64,000 nucleotides of DNA from Laguncularia racemosa (taxonomy: Eukaryota; Streptophyta; Magnoliopsida; Myrtales; Combretaceae). The notes beneath the pieces were generated by a model that ran no database searches, was not told the origin of the DNA, and worked only from the letters and a program-made list of their open reading frames with translations. The DNA is taken from NCBI GenBank assembly GCA_037954665.1, contig JBBMOL010000091.1, positions 868,001-932,000 of the forward strand. Direction: 5' to 3'. The number at the start of each line of letters is the position of its first letter. Within the stretch, counting starts at the first letter, position 1. The position numbers were made by a program, and so were the translations under genes. This document shows, piece by piece, positions 1-12,009 of this stretch.

Positions 1-232
1 TGTTTTTAATCAAATTAGGTTAGATTTTAAAATATATAGAAAATGCCATAGATATGTATATTATCACATAAATATGAGATGTGTATGTGTAATATTTGAG
101 AAATGATAAATTATTTTATATTTCAAAGATATACAAATACCTATGTTTTTAGATAGATTAAAAGTATTAGTGTGTCATTATTTAGTAATGATACATGATG
201 GGTCATGATGTCTTGGGTTTTGGGGCATTACA
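1..232 (+). repeat. 3' part of the 5' LTR
   Basis: This stretch aligns to 5470-5699, sharing blocks such as TGTGTATGTGTAATATTTGAG and the terminal GGCATTACA. It ends in CA at 232, directly before the degenerate primer-binding site. The start of this LTR lies upstream of the window. Confidence 0.75.
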
Positions 233-3200
233 ACTTAGGTAGTATTAGAGTATAGACTTATGATCTATAGGAAAAAAAAAATGGTTAGTAGGATGGTGAG
301 ATGGTGGGAGTGGCTAGAATGTGGGCTAAGTTTGATTTGTTAAGTAATTTATATGTTTATATATCGTAGTTATCTAAACATGTATTTTTCTTTATGTTGT
401 TATTTATATTGGTGGTTTTTTACTTATTTTGGGGACAATAGATACATGTGTGTAATCTAGTTTTCTTAGGTGTATGTGAGGCATGAAAATAGAAAGTGAA
501 TATTCACAATTAGAGGTAGAAAGGAATAATATGAATAATTAAGCTCCTTTATCTTAACAAGATATGATAGCATGGTAAAATTAATATTAAAAGAATTATT
601 AGATCTTAGGTAATAAATGTTAATTAGTAAACAATTATAAGACCCTAATTAACTAATAAATGACAATAAAATAAATTAATCATTAATAATTAATAAATAA
701 ATCATAAATAATAGTTATAATTAATCCTACCTATGTAAAGATAACAGAATATACAACCAAAGCTAACGAAAGAAGAAGATAAAGATGGACAAAAACCCAA
801 ACTCAAAAATAAGAATAGTAGACTTTTAAATAGAAAAATAGGAATTTAGTAAATGTCAAAGTAATAAATCTATACCGAGAAAGGAAATAAAAATAAATAA
901 ATACATAACCATAATTGCACATTAGATCATGGTTAACCCAAACAAAATGGGAAACAAATAAATTACAATAAAGAAGTAAGAAGATAAAATAGGCAATCTT
1001 TTAAACCTTAATAGTAAGAGAGGTTTACTGAAACATTTAATGTACTTGTAAATATTATTTAAAGAAGGCCATAAACCCAATAACCTAAAATCTATTCTAA
1101 ATTTCCACAAACAATAAAAGTCTATATTGACCACCTCTCCTAAAAAAATGTCTAAACAACATATAAGAAATTTGGAAAACTAATAGATGATAAATAAGAA
1201 CAATAAAATAAAAATATATTTATTAATAACCTTAAATAACTATAGAAGAAAAAAAAAAGAGGTAAAATATGTGAAACTCAAGCCTCATATAATATATATA
1301 TATATATATGTTATATGACCAACAAATAATAATATGTAAAAAAAATCAATAATGATTAAAATATTGAGAGTAAATAATAGATGTAATGACCTAAATAACT
1401 ACAAAAAGATAACAAAGGGAGAAGTTAAAATAGTACAAGAAGAGAAATCTTAAATTATAAAAATATAAGTGGTTAACCATAGCTTCCCTAATTTAACCAA
1501 AATATCAAGTGAATCCACAAACTCATAAAATCACCCCAAAAAAAATTATGAATACATATTAATGAGTGAACGATTATCTTGACTAACTCTCCAAAGTTGG
1601 CAATGCTATCCTAACAAAATAATAACAATAATAGTACCAATAGCCGAATCAATAATACTTATAGGATATTCCTAAATATTAAATAATTGTCTCATTACGT
1701 TCTCATAGTGAGATGAATCGTCAATAATAAAAGAATGACTATACACAATAATAATAAGTAATGATGATAATAATAATAAAAAAAGATGATGATAATGATA
1801 TTGATGATAATAGTTAACAAACACATAAATACATATATTAAACAAAAGAGATGTATAAGTTAATAGTCACAATAAAAGTAATAAATAAATAAATAAATAA
1901 TATGAATGTATATTATATAAGCTTATAGTTATAATACATATAACAGAAAGGAAATGAAGCATATAATTAATCATGATGACCAATTATAGAACAAAATAAA
2001 ATGGTATTAAAAGATTTTATTGGCATATATTTATATATGCGAAAGTAATGGTGAATTCATATATTTTCTCTCATTATCAATTTTGTGTCATATCGTGTCA
2101 TGTTGTGTCATGTCATATCAAGTCAAGTCTCTAGTTGTAATGTTTCATGTCCAGATTTGCCTTCCCTACTAGTATAATTATATATGCAAAGTTATATAAA
2201 ACACCATTATAAAATTAAATAAAATATATATATATGCTAAATATATATATACTATATAGATAACATAGATAGCGGTACCAACAAAAATAGTAACAATAAA
2301 CTTATTAACAAGGCAATTAAATGATAACAATAACAACTATAATATTGACAATAATAATAACGCCAAGGAAATAATAACACATAACCATAACAAAAAAAAT
2401 GAATTTATGTATATCTAAGCACAATAAATAACTAATAAAAAAAGAGAGAGACTAAAAGAATTAATAAAAGAAACTTATAATATCATTTTTTTAATCATTA
2501 TCTATCCAAAAGGAATTAGATATAGAAATGTCAAAACATGAAACAAAAGAGATCCTTACAAGTTGACGAAAATAATTAATATGCAATATCATACTATAAG
2601 TGACCACAAAGGATATATACAAATAACCGTAACACATAGTCTCATGAAGTTGTATATTTAGAATAAATTATAAACAATATGTAAAATAATGGTTATGTAA
2701 AATAACACGACATATAATTACACACATGTAAAAACACACATACTAGTATGTAAAAGACATGATATATACGTAATTGATTACATCATGACAACTTTGAAAT
2801 AAACAAATAACAATGAATAAAAGGCTCCTAATAAAAAATAAATAAAATGAATAATAGTTAATGATAAAATGAATAACAATGATGATAACGAAAAAAAAAG
2901 CTATCTACGGTAATGATAATTAATTGCAAATACGATTAGATAATAAGTACATAAGTAATACTATATGTGGATACATATAAAATGTGCCTTAAAAAGAAAA
3001 AAAGTTTGTTAATATGATAAAAGTACAAGGACCCTGACAAGTAACAACAATAAATGTTTATATAGTATTTGAAGAAAATCTAACATAATTTATATAAACT
3101 TATAATAAGTAATTAACAAAATAAAATAATGAATAATAAAGATAATGAGCAATGACAGTAAGAAACCTAAACTATAAGCATAACAACTAGAAGCATATGA

Positions 3201-4109
3201 CATACATAATTATATTTATAAAATAATAGATACAACCTTTTTTATTCTTTTAGTGTTTGTAAGAAATATAGAGGGTAGTGAAAGCTAATGGACATTATAA
3301 GAGAAATGTAAAGTGATACTAAAGGTGGGGAATTGAATCATGGGATAATTGAAAGTTAATAAATTTAGAGCTTATAAATATATAAATAGAAGATGTTTAG
3401 ACATTAAGCACGTTGGTCTAGAGAGAGATATGATAATAGCTTAGGAAAATCTAAGAATTATAACTTAAGATTTGAAATCTGAATAGTGAAAGACTTGGAG
3501 ACACAAATTTTCAAATAGAGGATTCGTGTAATAAATAGAAGAGGAAGAAAAAAAAATTGTGGCTATGAGTTAAATTGGAAATAGGTTTATGAAATCCATT
3601 TTTGGGAAAATATTAGTTATAAACAAGTGGTATTTTGAAGGTGACCTAAATAATTTCGATTTTTTTTTAAAGCTTAGTGGACCAAAAGATCAAATGGCAT
3701 AAATATTCAAATAAATTTGGAATAGTTATAGATAAAATGATGGAAAATCTAAGGTTCAGATATAATTAGAGTAAAGCAGTGAAAGATGAGATAAAAGAGA
3801 AACCTTAAGTAATTGAAGATTTATAGAAATTTATGGGACACCTTCGTGGACAATAAGAAGGCATGTGTTCGAGAGATTTATAATGAATAGAAACAAATTA
3901 ATAATGGGGGTAGACAATTAAATGAAAAAGAGCAAATTTTAAGGTGGGGAAGTAATCAATTGTGTTAAGACTTGATGGAGCAATCGCGTAATGAGAGCAA
4001 AAAATACATAGGAGTTATGGGAATACATGAAGAACAAGATTCAAGGCTATTTCAAGAATATGGTAACTTTTGAGGATGAAAGTTTCTTTTAGGAGGGGGA
4101 GGGGGAGGA
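233..4109 (+). pseudogene. Decayed internal region of the Tekay-like element
   Basis: No reading frame longer than about 70 codons survives here and no conserved pol motif is readable. The sequence is very AT-rich with many ATAATA-type simple stretches. Only the ends can be assigned: the primer-binding-site remnant after 232 and the purine tract AGGAGGGGGAGGGGGAGGA at 4091-4109. I see no host gene. Confidence 0.5.
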
Positions 4110-5699
4110 TGTAAGAATTGCAAATAAAGATAAATAAATAAAACAAATCATAAAACAATGACAAGGAAAATAATAATGAGATATGTATAGGGGCATTTTA
4201 GTCTTTTGCCTAAAAGATTATAAAAACCCTGTGTTATGTTGATGCAACCCTTTCTCACTCATTCTAATTACCATCCTCTCACAAAAATGCTCCCTCTTTT
4301 TGACCCCTTTCTATCACCAATCCATATAACTCAATGCCAATTCTTGCAAGGTAAACATAATGAATCTCTGTAACCCCTTTTTCTTTTTAATTCTAGTTAA
4401 ATAGGTTTTGTTTTGGGTTTGTAGGTTGGCATCCTGTACAAAGATTATAAGGTTTGTGGACTATTGTCACAATTTTGCACAAATTAAGTGAGTAAGTGGA
4501 TTTACATGCTTGGAGAATTGAATTAATGTAGGATGGAGTAGTGTTTGAAATCTAGGGTACCTCGCATCTCCTTGAAGAACAATGGAGAACACTAGCATGA
4601 ACAAAGTCGTGTTCTTACCTGTGTATCTCTAATATACGATACATACACAAATGTATAGACATGTAATACAAGTTGGAGAAATATGTTTTGATCCAAGAAA
4701 TATATGGCCATGAACATGTTTGTGTATCCCTACACGTGAAGAAATGAAGAGATACATAGTAAAAAACACACTCGTGTTTCCAATCGTATACCCTTTATAC
4801 TTTTGAAAAAATTAATTTCCTTTATCTTACACTTCCTATGCTCTTCTAAACTAATTTGGGGTAAAAATAAGTTAGTTTGTGGTTAACTAGAGTTTTTAAA
4901 TTAGTTCTTACTATTTTGACCAAGTATTAGATTAGTAAGAGTTGCTTACGGTAGTAATAGCATGATTCTAGGTACATGTTTACTATGTTTGCTGTTTGTG
5001 ACTGTTAGCTTAGTAAACTAAATGAATCAAATTGATATTGGATATAAATGTATGTGCTACTTGTGTTTGGCTCAGCCTGAGGGCCTAAAGTTACCTTGAT
5101 GATTGGCACATGACATTGTTCCCAATAGAGTTGTGTGTCAAAACGATTTAGGGTGGATTTTAAGGGTATTGGGGTCCACAATGGTAGTTCACAATACTAT
5201 TTAGAAAGTTAGGGTTAAGAGTGGCAATTCCCAATCATGGTTATATTTTATATATGTACTTTATGGTGTGGCGAAGTCATGAATATCCTTATAATGTTTG
5301 TTGGCTTACATAAAGGTAATAAACCTGTTGGTTGTGATTTATTTGCTACATTACGTGTGTATGAACTGTGATCATTTTGGCATGCATATATGTTTGCGAT
5401 ACTCATGTATTGGGCATTTGCACACTAGAGCATTGAGATGTATAATAAAATAAATTGCTACAATTTATTTTTTAGATCAAATTAGATTAAATTTTAAATT
5501 ATCTAGAAAATGTTACAAATATGTATATTATCAAATAAATAGAAGATGTGTATGTGTAATATTTGAGGAATGATAAATTATTTTATATTTCAAAGATATA
5601 CAGATACTTATGATTTTAGATAGATTAAAAGTCTTACCGTGTCAATATTTAGTAATGACACATGGTAAGTTATAGCGTCTCAAGTTCTTGTGCATTATA
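4110..5699 (+). repeat. 3' LTR of the Tekay-like element
   Basis: It starts TGTAAGAATTGC right after the purine tract and ends GTGCATTATA, a mutated form of the GGCATTACA end of the other copies; length is about 1.59 kb. A TATA-like TTATAAAAACCC near 4220 is a plausible core promoter, followed by a leader-like stretch rich in CTCACTC and TCTAATTACC. Diverged relatives are the solo LTR at 8106-10470 and the minus-strand copy at 11799 to about 14990. Confidence 0.7.
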
Positions 5700-6200
5700 A
5701 AAAAAATTATAAATTCTTTTATTTTGATAAGGAAATAAGTAAAGCTTGAAAGGAATGAAAGTGAAATGGAAATTAATAATATAACTAAGTAAATGGTGAG
5801 CAATATGGGGAGATCGATTTAGAATATTAATAAAAAATAATAAATTTAGTTCAAAGATATAACAATTAATATGTTAATAAATATATAGTTATAAATTATT
5901 GAAAATATAGGGCAAACATAATTATTTAATTAAATAAAAATGATAATATATTATGTTTTATGAAAACACCAAGTGGTTTCCATAAAATATTGCCATTTTA
6001 AAAGATTTATAGACTTAGAAAATATAATGTTGAAACATTATAAATAAAAAAGATAGTGTACTCTTTTTCTTTTCTTTTTTTCATTTTTTCTTATGTTGTT
6101 TTATATAAACTCAAAATTACAACTTTTTGATGCACTTCATCATTTACTGAAAGGATGTGTTTCTTGAGCAAATATTTTCAAAATTATATACGTACATAAT
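5700..6200. other. AT-rich spacer, no gene seen
   Basis: It lies between the old element and the nested LTRs. No reading frame or RNA gene is supported. Bases 6195-6199 (CATAA) and 6196-6200 (ATAAT) are the left target-site duplications of the two nested solo LTRs. Confidence 0.6.
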
Positions 6201-8101
6201 TGTAAACCCCCCCATTTTTGGCATTTAATCACAAATAATATTTAATTTTTCATTTTTTTTATTTTTTCTATTTTTTTTCTATTTTGCAAAAATAAAGGAA
6301 AATATTAAAAAATAAAATAAATAGGAATAATACATCAATTTTGGAAAATGATGATAGAAATAATAATAAAAGATGTTAAATAATTTTTATAAATTTTTTA
6401 GAATTTCAAAATAATATAAATTGTAACGGATATATGCAAATTGCATTTAATAAAAAAAAGGAAAAAGTGGGCTAGCCCAACTGGTTTGGTCGTTGGCTTA
6501 AGTGTGCGCAGGGAGGCAAGGTCACGGGTTCGAAATGTGGGGGAAGTGGATTCTCATTTTGCTTTTTCTTTTTTACCCAGGACAGGTGGCAGCATCTAAT
6601 TGGACGGAGGGAGCACATGCGCCGGGCGTGTGATCGTCTTCAACCTTCATCCGAAACAGTCACTGGTCGCGGGAAAAATAAAATCCAGTCGTTTTGATGC
6701 GATTTTTTTTTTTTCACAAATCCAGCAAATCTTTAACTAAAATAAGATAAAAATTATCTAATTAACACAAATCTTAACAAAATCGAGGATTTACATGAAT
6801 CTAAAGCAAATCGAAAATAGGTTTCAACTGCAAATCTGATTCAGGCCTATCGGAGGGAAATCCGAGCTTATTTAGCTCGATTTCTGACGCCTATAAATAA
6901 AGCATGATAGGGGGAAATTAAACCATGGATCAAAAGATAGAAAAGAGTGAAAATTAGAAGGTTTCAAAGCTCACCGGAGTTCTTCTTAGGCTGCGACCGA
7001 CGACCGCCATCCAAACGACTACCTGGAGAGGTTTTTGAAGAAAACCACCACCATAGTTGGATTGCCTACCCTCAAAAAGCCTAGAAGCAGCCCTTAATCG
7101 CCTTCGAAAGCCACCGGAATGTCACCAACGAGGATTCTCCAACTGCCGTGATCCGACCCGACCGACCCGCAATCTGTATCCAGGTTAGCCGGTTTTTCTT
7201 TCTTTCTTTCTTTCTTTATTTATTATTAGAATATGTGTGGAAAAAAAAAAATATATATATATATATGAAAAGAAAAAAAAATTAGAAGATTTTAATTAGA
7301 ATTAAGTTTAGAGTTTTCTAAAAAATAAATATATATATCTATTATAATTAATAGATAATTAATAAAAAATAAAAAAATTTAAATTAATAAAAAATAATAA
7401 ATATTTTATCACTTAGAAAAAAAATTTTCATAAAAAAATATAATTGATTTTTTTTTAAATTAGAGGTTTTAGTTTTTTTTTAAAAATAAAAATAATAATA
7501 AAGCTTAGACTTAGAATTTTTTTGAATTTTTTTTAAAATGATAATAAACGTAAACCTAACATGTTTTCATAATTAAAATCAAAACAATCCACTAAAGTTT
7601 TTTATAAAAAAAAAAGTGAATTATGGCTTGTTTGATCCTGAATAGTGGGTACGTAGGCACCTTTATGGGGCAACTTTAAAAAGAATAAAAAAAATCATTT
7701 TCTAAATCGTTATTAGTATAATCTTTAACATCTTCTTTTTTATAAGGGAATATATATATATATATATATAATATCAGAACATGACCTATATTTCAGAAGG
7801 ATAAGGTGGTAACTTTAGAGTTTTAATAGGATAGCCATTGAGTTTAGAATCTCTAGTTTTTCTGTCTTATTTTTCATTTATAAAAATAACAAGAGGAGAT
7901 TCTATCGACTAGTTGTCTAAATTAGAATTAATCCGCTCAATTAGTTCTAATTCAATAATTTTTCCGAACTTCAGTTAGGTAGCGACTCCAAATAAATAAT
8001 AAGATTCCTGGTTCAAGTCGAGGATTTATATTGGACGAGTATAAGATCCAATATGAATTGAATTAGGAACATAAATGAAAATTTTAAAATTAGACTCGAC
8101 A
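6201..8101 (+). mobile_element. Tat/Ogre-like solo LTR with perfect target-site duplication
   Basis: It begins TGTAAACCCC and ends GACTCGACA, 1901 bp. It is flanked by the identical 5-mer ATAAT (6196-6200 and 8102-8106). No primer-binding site or internal region adjoins either end, so it is a solo LTR left by unequal recombination. It is homologous to the minus-strand copy at 56728-58718 and to the LTR at 60091-61614, whose internal region identifies the family. A CTATAAATAAAGC block near 6890 is a likely LTR TATA box. Shared landmarks are GGGCTAGCCCAACTGG, the CCGGAGTTC/CCGGAATG stretch near 6970-7120, GGTAGCGACTCC near 7980, and the end AATTAGACTCGACA. Confidence 0.85.
6473..6537 (+). promoter_or_regulatory. 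tRNA-like A box and B box inside the Tat-like LTR
   Basis: TAGCCCAACTGG (6473-6484) fits the Pol III A box TRGCNNAGYNGG with one mismatch. GGTTCGAAATG (6527-6537) resembles the B box GGTTCGANTCC. The spacing of about 43 bases is tRNA/SINE-like. Both boxes also occur in the minus-strand copy (A at 58466-58477, B at 58412-58422), and the third copy keeps a GAGTTCGAATC near 60180. No complete tRNA cloverleaf is apparent. Activity is not shown by sequence alone. Confidence 0.45.
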
Positions 8102-8632
8102 ATAATGTAAGTACCCGAGTAATATTATATATATGTGTGTGTGTGTAATTAATAATAATAATAATAAAATCTGCCATCGATAATACAGAAAATTAGAATT
8201 ATGACTGGGGACAAGATGATCATTTCGCAATTTAAGTATATAAGCTTCCTTTTACCTAAGGTTAATAATTTTCCCTCATTTGTATACTTCGCAGAACCCT
8301 AGATACACTTTGTGGAAATCCAAAGAGAGAAAAGGACAAGCAAGTGCTACGATTCACCAACTAGTTTAAGGTGAGTAGATCGATCAATAACAATTTATCA
8401 TTAAATTCGTGTATATTGTAAAGTCATAATTAATGTATTGAGGTCATTTAAAGATCTAGATCAATCTGTGATATGCAAGGGACGAAATAAGTTATTCACT
8501 CATCATAATAACGATTCGGGTTAAGTAAGTGTATATACTAGTATATTACATTGTAAATTTTATGTTAGATAGATCAATTAGGTTGAATTGATTAGAAATC
8601 AAATCGAGTGATCGATTTACGAAGTGTACAGT

Positions 8633-8960
8633 GAGATACACGGCCTCTCAACATGACCGTGTTGGAACCATGTTGAAGACCCAAAGTGAACAGAGAGATA
8701 CACGGCCTCCCAATATGACCGTGTTGAAAAAAAAAATTCAACACGACCATGTTGAGGCCGTGTTGATGAATGGTGAACAGAGAGATACATGATCTCTCAA
8801 CATGACCATGTTGAAAAAAAAAACCGTAGTGAATAGAGAGATACATGACTATGTTGAGACATGTTAAAAAAAAAAAAAGAGACAGAAATGTATATGACCT
8901 TTGGTACGGTCGTGTACTACCCTATATTCAACTATATGACCTCCAACATGACTGTGTTGA
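8633..8960 (+). repeat. Degenerate minisatellite of GAGATACAYGRCC / CAACATGACCGTGTTG units
   Basis: The block GAGATACACGGCCTC followed by CAACATGACCGTGTTG recurs about every 60-80 bases, starting near 8633, 8696, 8779 and 8835, with progressively degenerate copies to 8960. The second half is a near-perfect inverted repeat (CAACA...TGTTG), so each unit can form a hairpin. It lies in the Tekay-like LTR. Similar words occur inverted at 14220-14440. Confidence 0.6.
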
Positions 8961-9398
8961 GTTGAAATGTGTCTATTTTCCTTTTGATATTTATAGGAAT
9001 ACAATTCTAAAGAAAATAATTTGAATCATATATAAGTTTGGGAGACTTGTGAAGCTAGAAAAGTATAAGATAAACTAAGTATTACAATTTAGGTACAAGT
9101 ATACCATATTTGTTGCTTGTGTTTGATAATTTAGACTTTTATGTGTAGGTTTAATAATATTGTAAATGAACTTGATTGAGTGTGCATGTGATTGTGAATT
9201 GCTGGTCCAAGAAACCGAGTGTGGGTCGGTGTTCTTGGGGTGGCACCCCGATGATTAGTATGTAATATTATCCCTAATGGAGTTGTGTATCGAAATGATT
9301 CTGGTCTTATGTTGAAGGTTATGTTGTGAAATACTGTGATGTGTATTGTGAAAGGTTGTACTGTATGAAATCATGGATAGTGGAGAGTGCCCACTATC

Positions 9399-9822
9399 AT
9401 ATATATATATATATATATATTATTGATGTCAATCCATCAGAGACAGGTATGTCTCTTTCTTCTGTGGATATGAAGTAATTATCAAAACAAGTATTCTGCA
9501 GGAACCACCTATGAATGGAACATAGATGGAGCCTTAGAACAAATGATTTTGGACGACATAGTTCTGCTAAATAAATTCATTTTAGGATGGAATTCCTACT
9601 TTATCCTTAATTTTAGTACATCCCGTAAGGGAAAATACGGCATGAGAGCGTGGAATTTGGCCACTCAGGGTTATATATAATATATATATATATATATATT
9701 ATGTATGGTTATGGAAGGTTAATGTATGAGGACTCATGGACAGTGGGGTATAACCACTGTCATATATATATTATTATTATGTATGGTAAGAAACTCATGA
9801 ACAAAGAGGAATACCTTTGTCA

Positions 9823-9853
<31 letters not shown>
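9399..9853. repeat. AT and TATG microsatellites in the LTR
   Basis: (AT)n runs lie at about 9399-9421 and 9669-9700, and a (TATG)n run at about 9826-9853. Between them the motif CTCATGGA(C/T)AGTGG...CCACTGTCATATATAT recurs, so a longer unit has also duplicated locally. Confidence 0.7.
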
Positions 9854-9855
<2 letters not shown>

Positions 9856-10470
9856 TGCTTATGGATGAATTGTGAAAGGATGTTTATTAATGTGATGTGT
9901 GAAGATGTTTATGATGAGATTGTGTATTGGCTAAAGATTGTGAAAGATAAATAAAATTATGTATGAATATTACGATGTATCTTGCATGTGTTATTGTTTC
10001 TGACATGGCATGTGTGTAGGTACGCACTGTACTAGGAGTTAACTCACCCCCTATAGGAATTTTTTTTTTTAGTTGTAGATGCTACAAGAGAAATTATGGG
10101 ATATGTTGAAAACCTGGGGAAAACAACTTAGGATCTGAACAATGAAGAAAATGTAAAATATGTCTATTACAATGAATAATAGATAGACTAAGAAAAGACA
10201 TGTTAAATTTTTTATTTAGTCGTTTTGAGAATTTCTTTTGTAAGTGAATGTTAATTGTTTTCGCTGTTTAATTTGAGAAGAATGTTGATGACTTATTATT
10301 AAGGATGAGAAATTTCATTAATCTTTATTATACAGTAGATGATTTATGATTATTATTAAAAGTACATGAATGTGAGTATTTAGATAATATTGGTGATTAA
10401 GCCTTTGCATGTCTTCAGGAAATGACGACATGTGGTAGGCCATGGCATACCCAGGTTTTGAGGCATTACA

Positions 10471-11798
10471 CATAATTTTACATTTTGGTTAAATATTATA
10501 AAAATCCCTACAATTTAAATATGTTTTTAGATCTTAAGGATAAAATAGATTTTTTCTTTGAGTTCCCTCATAATTTTCTCTAGATGTAGAGAGAATGCTT
10601 TTTATAGGCAATAGAAAAAAGTTTCCCCTCATAAATTCATTTATTCCCATTTTCCTTCACTTTCCAAACATAAGCAATGGAGAGGAATGTACCTAAATAG
10701 GGCTCTTTAAAAATAATAAAATTAAAAAAATCTTTGAAAAGGGCTTTGAAAAAAGTTATCACAAAAGTAGATGACAAAAATGTATGTTGTGTATGTGCTT
10801 TTACCTAACCAAGAAGGGATAAAGAAGAAGGTGTATGCTAAGTATGTTTCTTCGCCTAGTAGGGAGGGACAAAGAAAAAGGTGCATATGCACCTTCAACT
10901 CATTGTAACTGCACTACAAAGCATGGAACAGTTAGGCTCAAAATTACACCAAAAGCAGTATTAAAAACAAAAATATGAGAAATCGAAACTCCATGCTAAC
11001 TCCATGATACTCATATAATCAAAACTCGAACTTGCCATTCAAACTTCATGATACTTAAATACTCATAACCTAAACTCCAAACTCTATTCAAAAGTACATG
11101 TTTCAATCTTAAACTTATCATTAAAGACAAATTATATACAAAACATAAAAGCATGATGCAAACCAAGTGTTCAATACATAAGGGAAAAGCTAAAATATGT
11201 AGAATTCTCATCAAAATGCACATGAATGCAAATGTTGATTAGAATTTACATATTAAATGTAATACAATTCCATCATCTCTTGCTACTCCTATGTTTAGTA
11301 ATTTGTCAAGTTATCCATGATAACATAGAGGTGCATCCTTCGAATCTTAATTCATCACTAGTAGAAAGGGCTTATGACACTTAGGTCTTTAAATGTTGTG
11401 GGGGTTCGTCGAAGTCTTGGGGAGGCATTGGACTCCACTATGTGCTTAGTTTTGAGCTCTCACCCATTTTTATCGCTAGTTGATTGTGGCATATCTTTTG
11501 TAGAGCTACTAGGGTAGGAAAAGGAAGGAACCACTAACTAACTAGCGATGAGGGGATACAAATGTATTGAGAATAGGAGCTAAGCTTCATATCGTCTCCT
11601 CGGCCATGAGATGATTGCCATGTGATGCATCATCATGAGGTTGATTTGGCTAATGGAATGTCTAAGTCCTTTGAATCTAGTCCTACCACCATGCCTAGGA
11701 GGCTACTGTTAATCTTGTTAAGGGGGAGCTTGCTCCTCCTCCATCTCTCCCCTATGGGCTTACTCTTGGTGAGCTCATTGGTACAACATCAATCTATT
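10471..11798. other. Intergenic DNA, no gene seen
   Basis: No supported coding region. A CATCACTAGTAGAAAGGGCTT stretch near 11350 looks like the terminal sequence of some plant CACTA or MITE elements, but I found no matching other end. Confidence 0.4.
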
Positions 11799-12009
11799 GT
11801 TATAATGCCTTAGAACCTAAGACATCACAATCCGTCATGTATCATTACTAAATAATGACATGTTAAGGCTCTTAATCTGTTTTAGAACCACAATATCTGT
11901 ATTTCTCCACAATATAAAATAACTTATCAAATTCTCAAATATCATAAACACATATCTTTGATAAGATCACACTATACTTATATTTTCTTTTGGGATTTAT
12001 ATTAAATTT

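Larger units (their letters stand above)
1..5699 (+). mobile_element. Tekay/Del-like Ty3 LTR retrotransposon, decayed, 5' end outside window
   Basis: The first 232 bases recur as the last 230 or so bases of the repeat ending at 5699, which fits a 5' LTR cut by the window edge and a 3' LTR. Just inside the 5' LTR is a degenerate primer-binding site (TAGTATTAGAG, compare TGGTATCAGAG for initiator tRNA-Met). Just before the 3' LTR is a purine tract at 4091-4109, preceded by a TTTGAGGATGAAAG stretch like the end of Tekay/Del chromovirus pol. The two LTR ends differ at roughly 15-20% of positions by eye, so the insertion is old. The lineage call rests on the 3' pol/PPT motif and is inference. Confidence 0.65.
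8106..10470 (+). mobile_element. Tekay-like solo LTR with perfect target-site duplication
   Basis: It runs from TGTAAGTACC (first T shared with the nested insertion) to GAGGCATTACA, about 2.36 kb. The flanking 5-mers are CATAA at 6195-6199 (displaced by the nested LTR) and CATAA at 10471-10475. The TGTAA...TTACA termini and the text around 9200-9300 (CCCCGATGATTAG, AATGGAGTTGTGTATC) match the LTR at 4110-5699 and, inverted, the copy near 11799-14990. No primer-binding site or purine tract flanks it. Confidence 0.82.

Noticed and set aside
6465..6545. tRNA gene
   Set aside because: A and B boxes are present but no acceptor stem or anticodon arm can be drawn, and the sequence is part of an LTR family.
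9650..9868. 72-codon plus-strand frame rich in I/Y
   Set aside because: It is a translation of AT and TATG microsatellites inside a solo LTR.
8106..10470. A CRISPR-like reading of the spaced repeats at 8633-8960
   Set aside because: Units vary in length and sequence, lie in a plant LTR, and have no spacers of constant size.
11340..11370. CACTAGTAGAAA motif resembling a CACTA/MITE terminus
   Set aside because: No matching inverted end or target duplication was found nearby.
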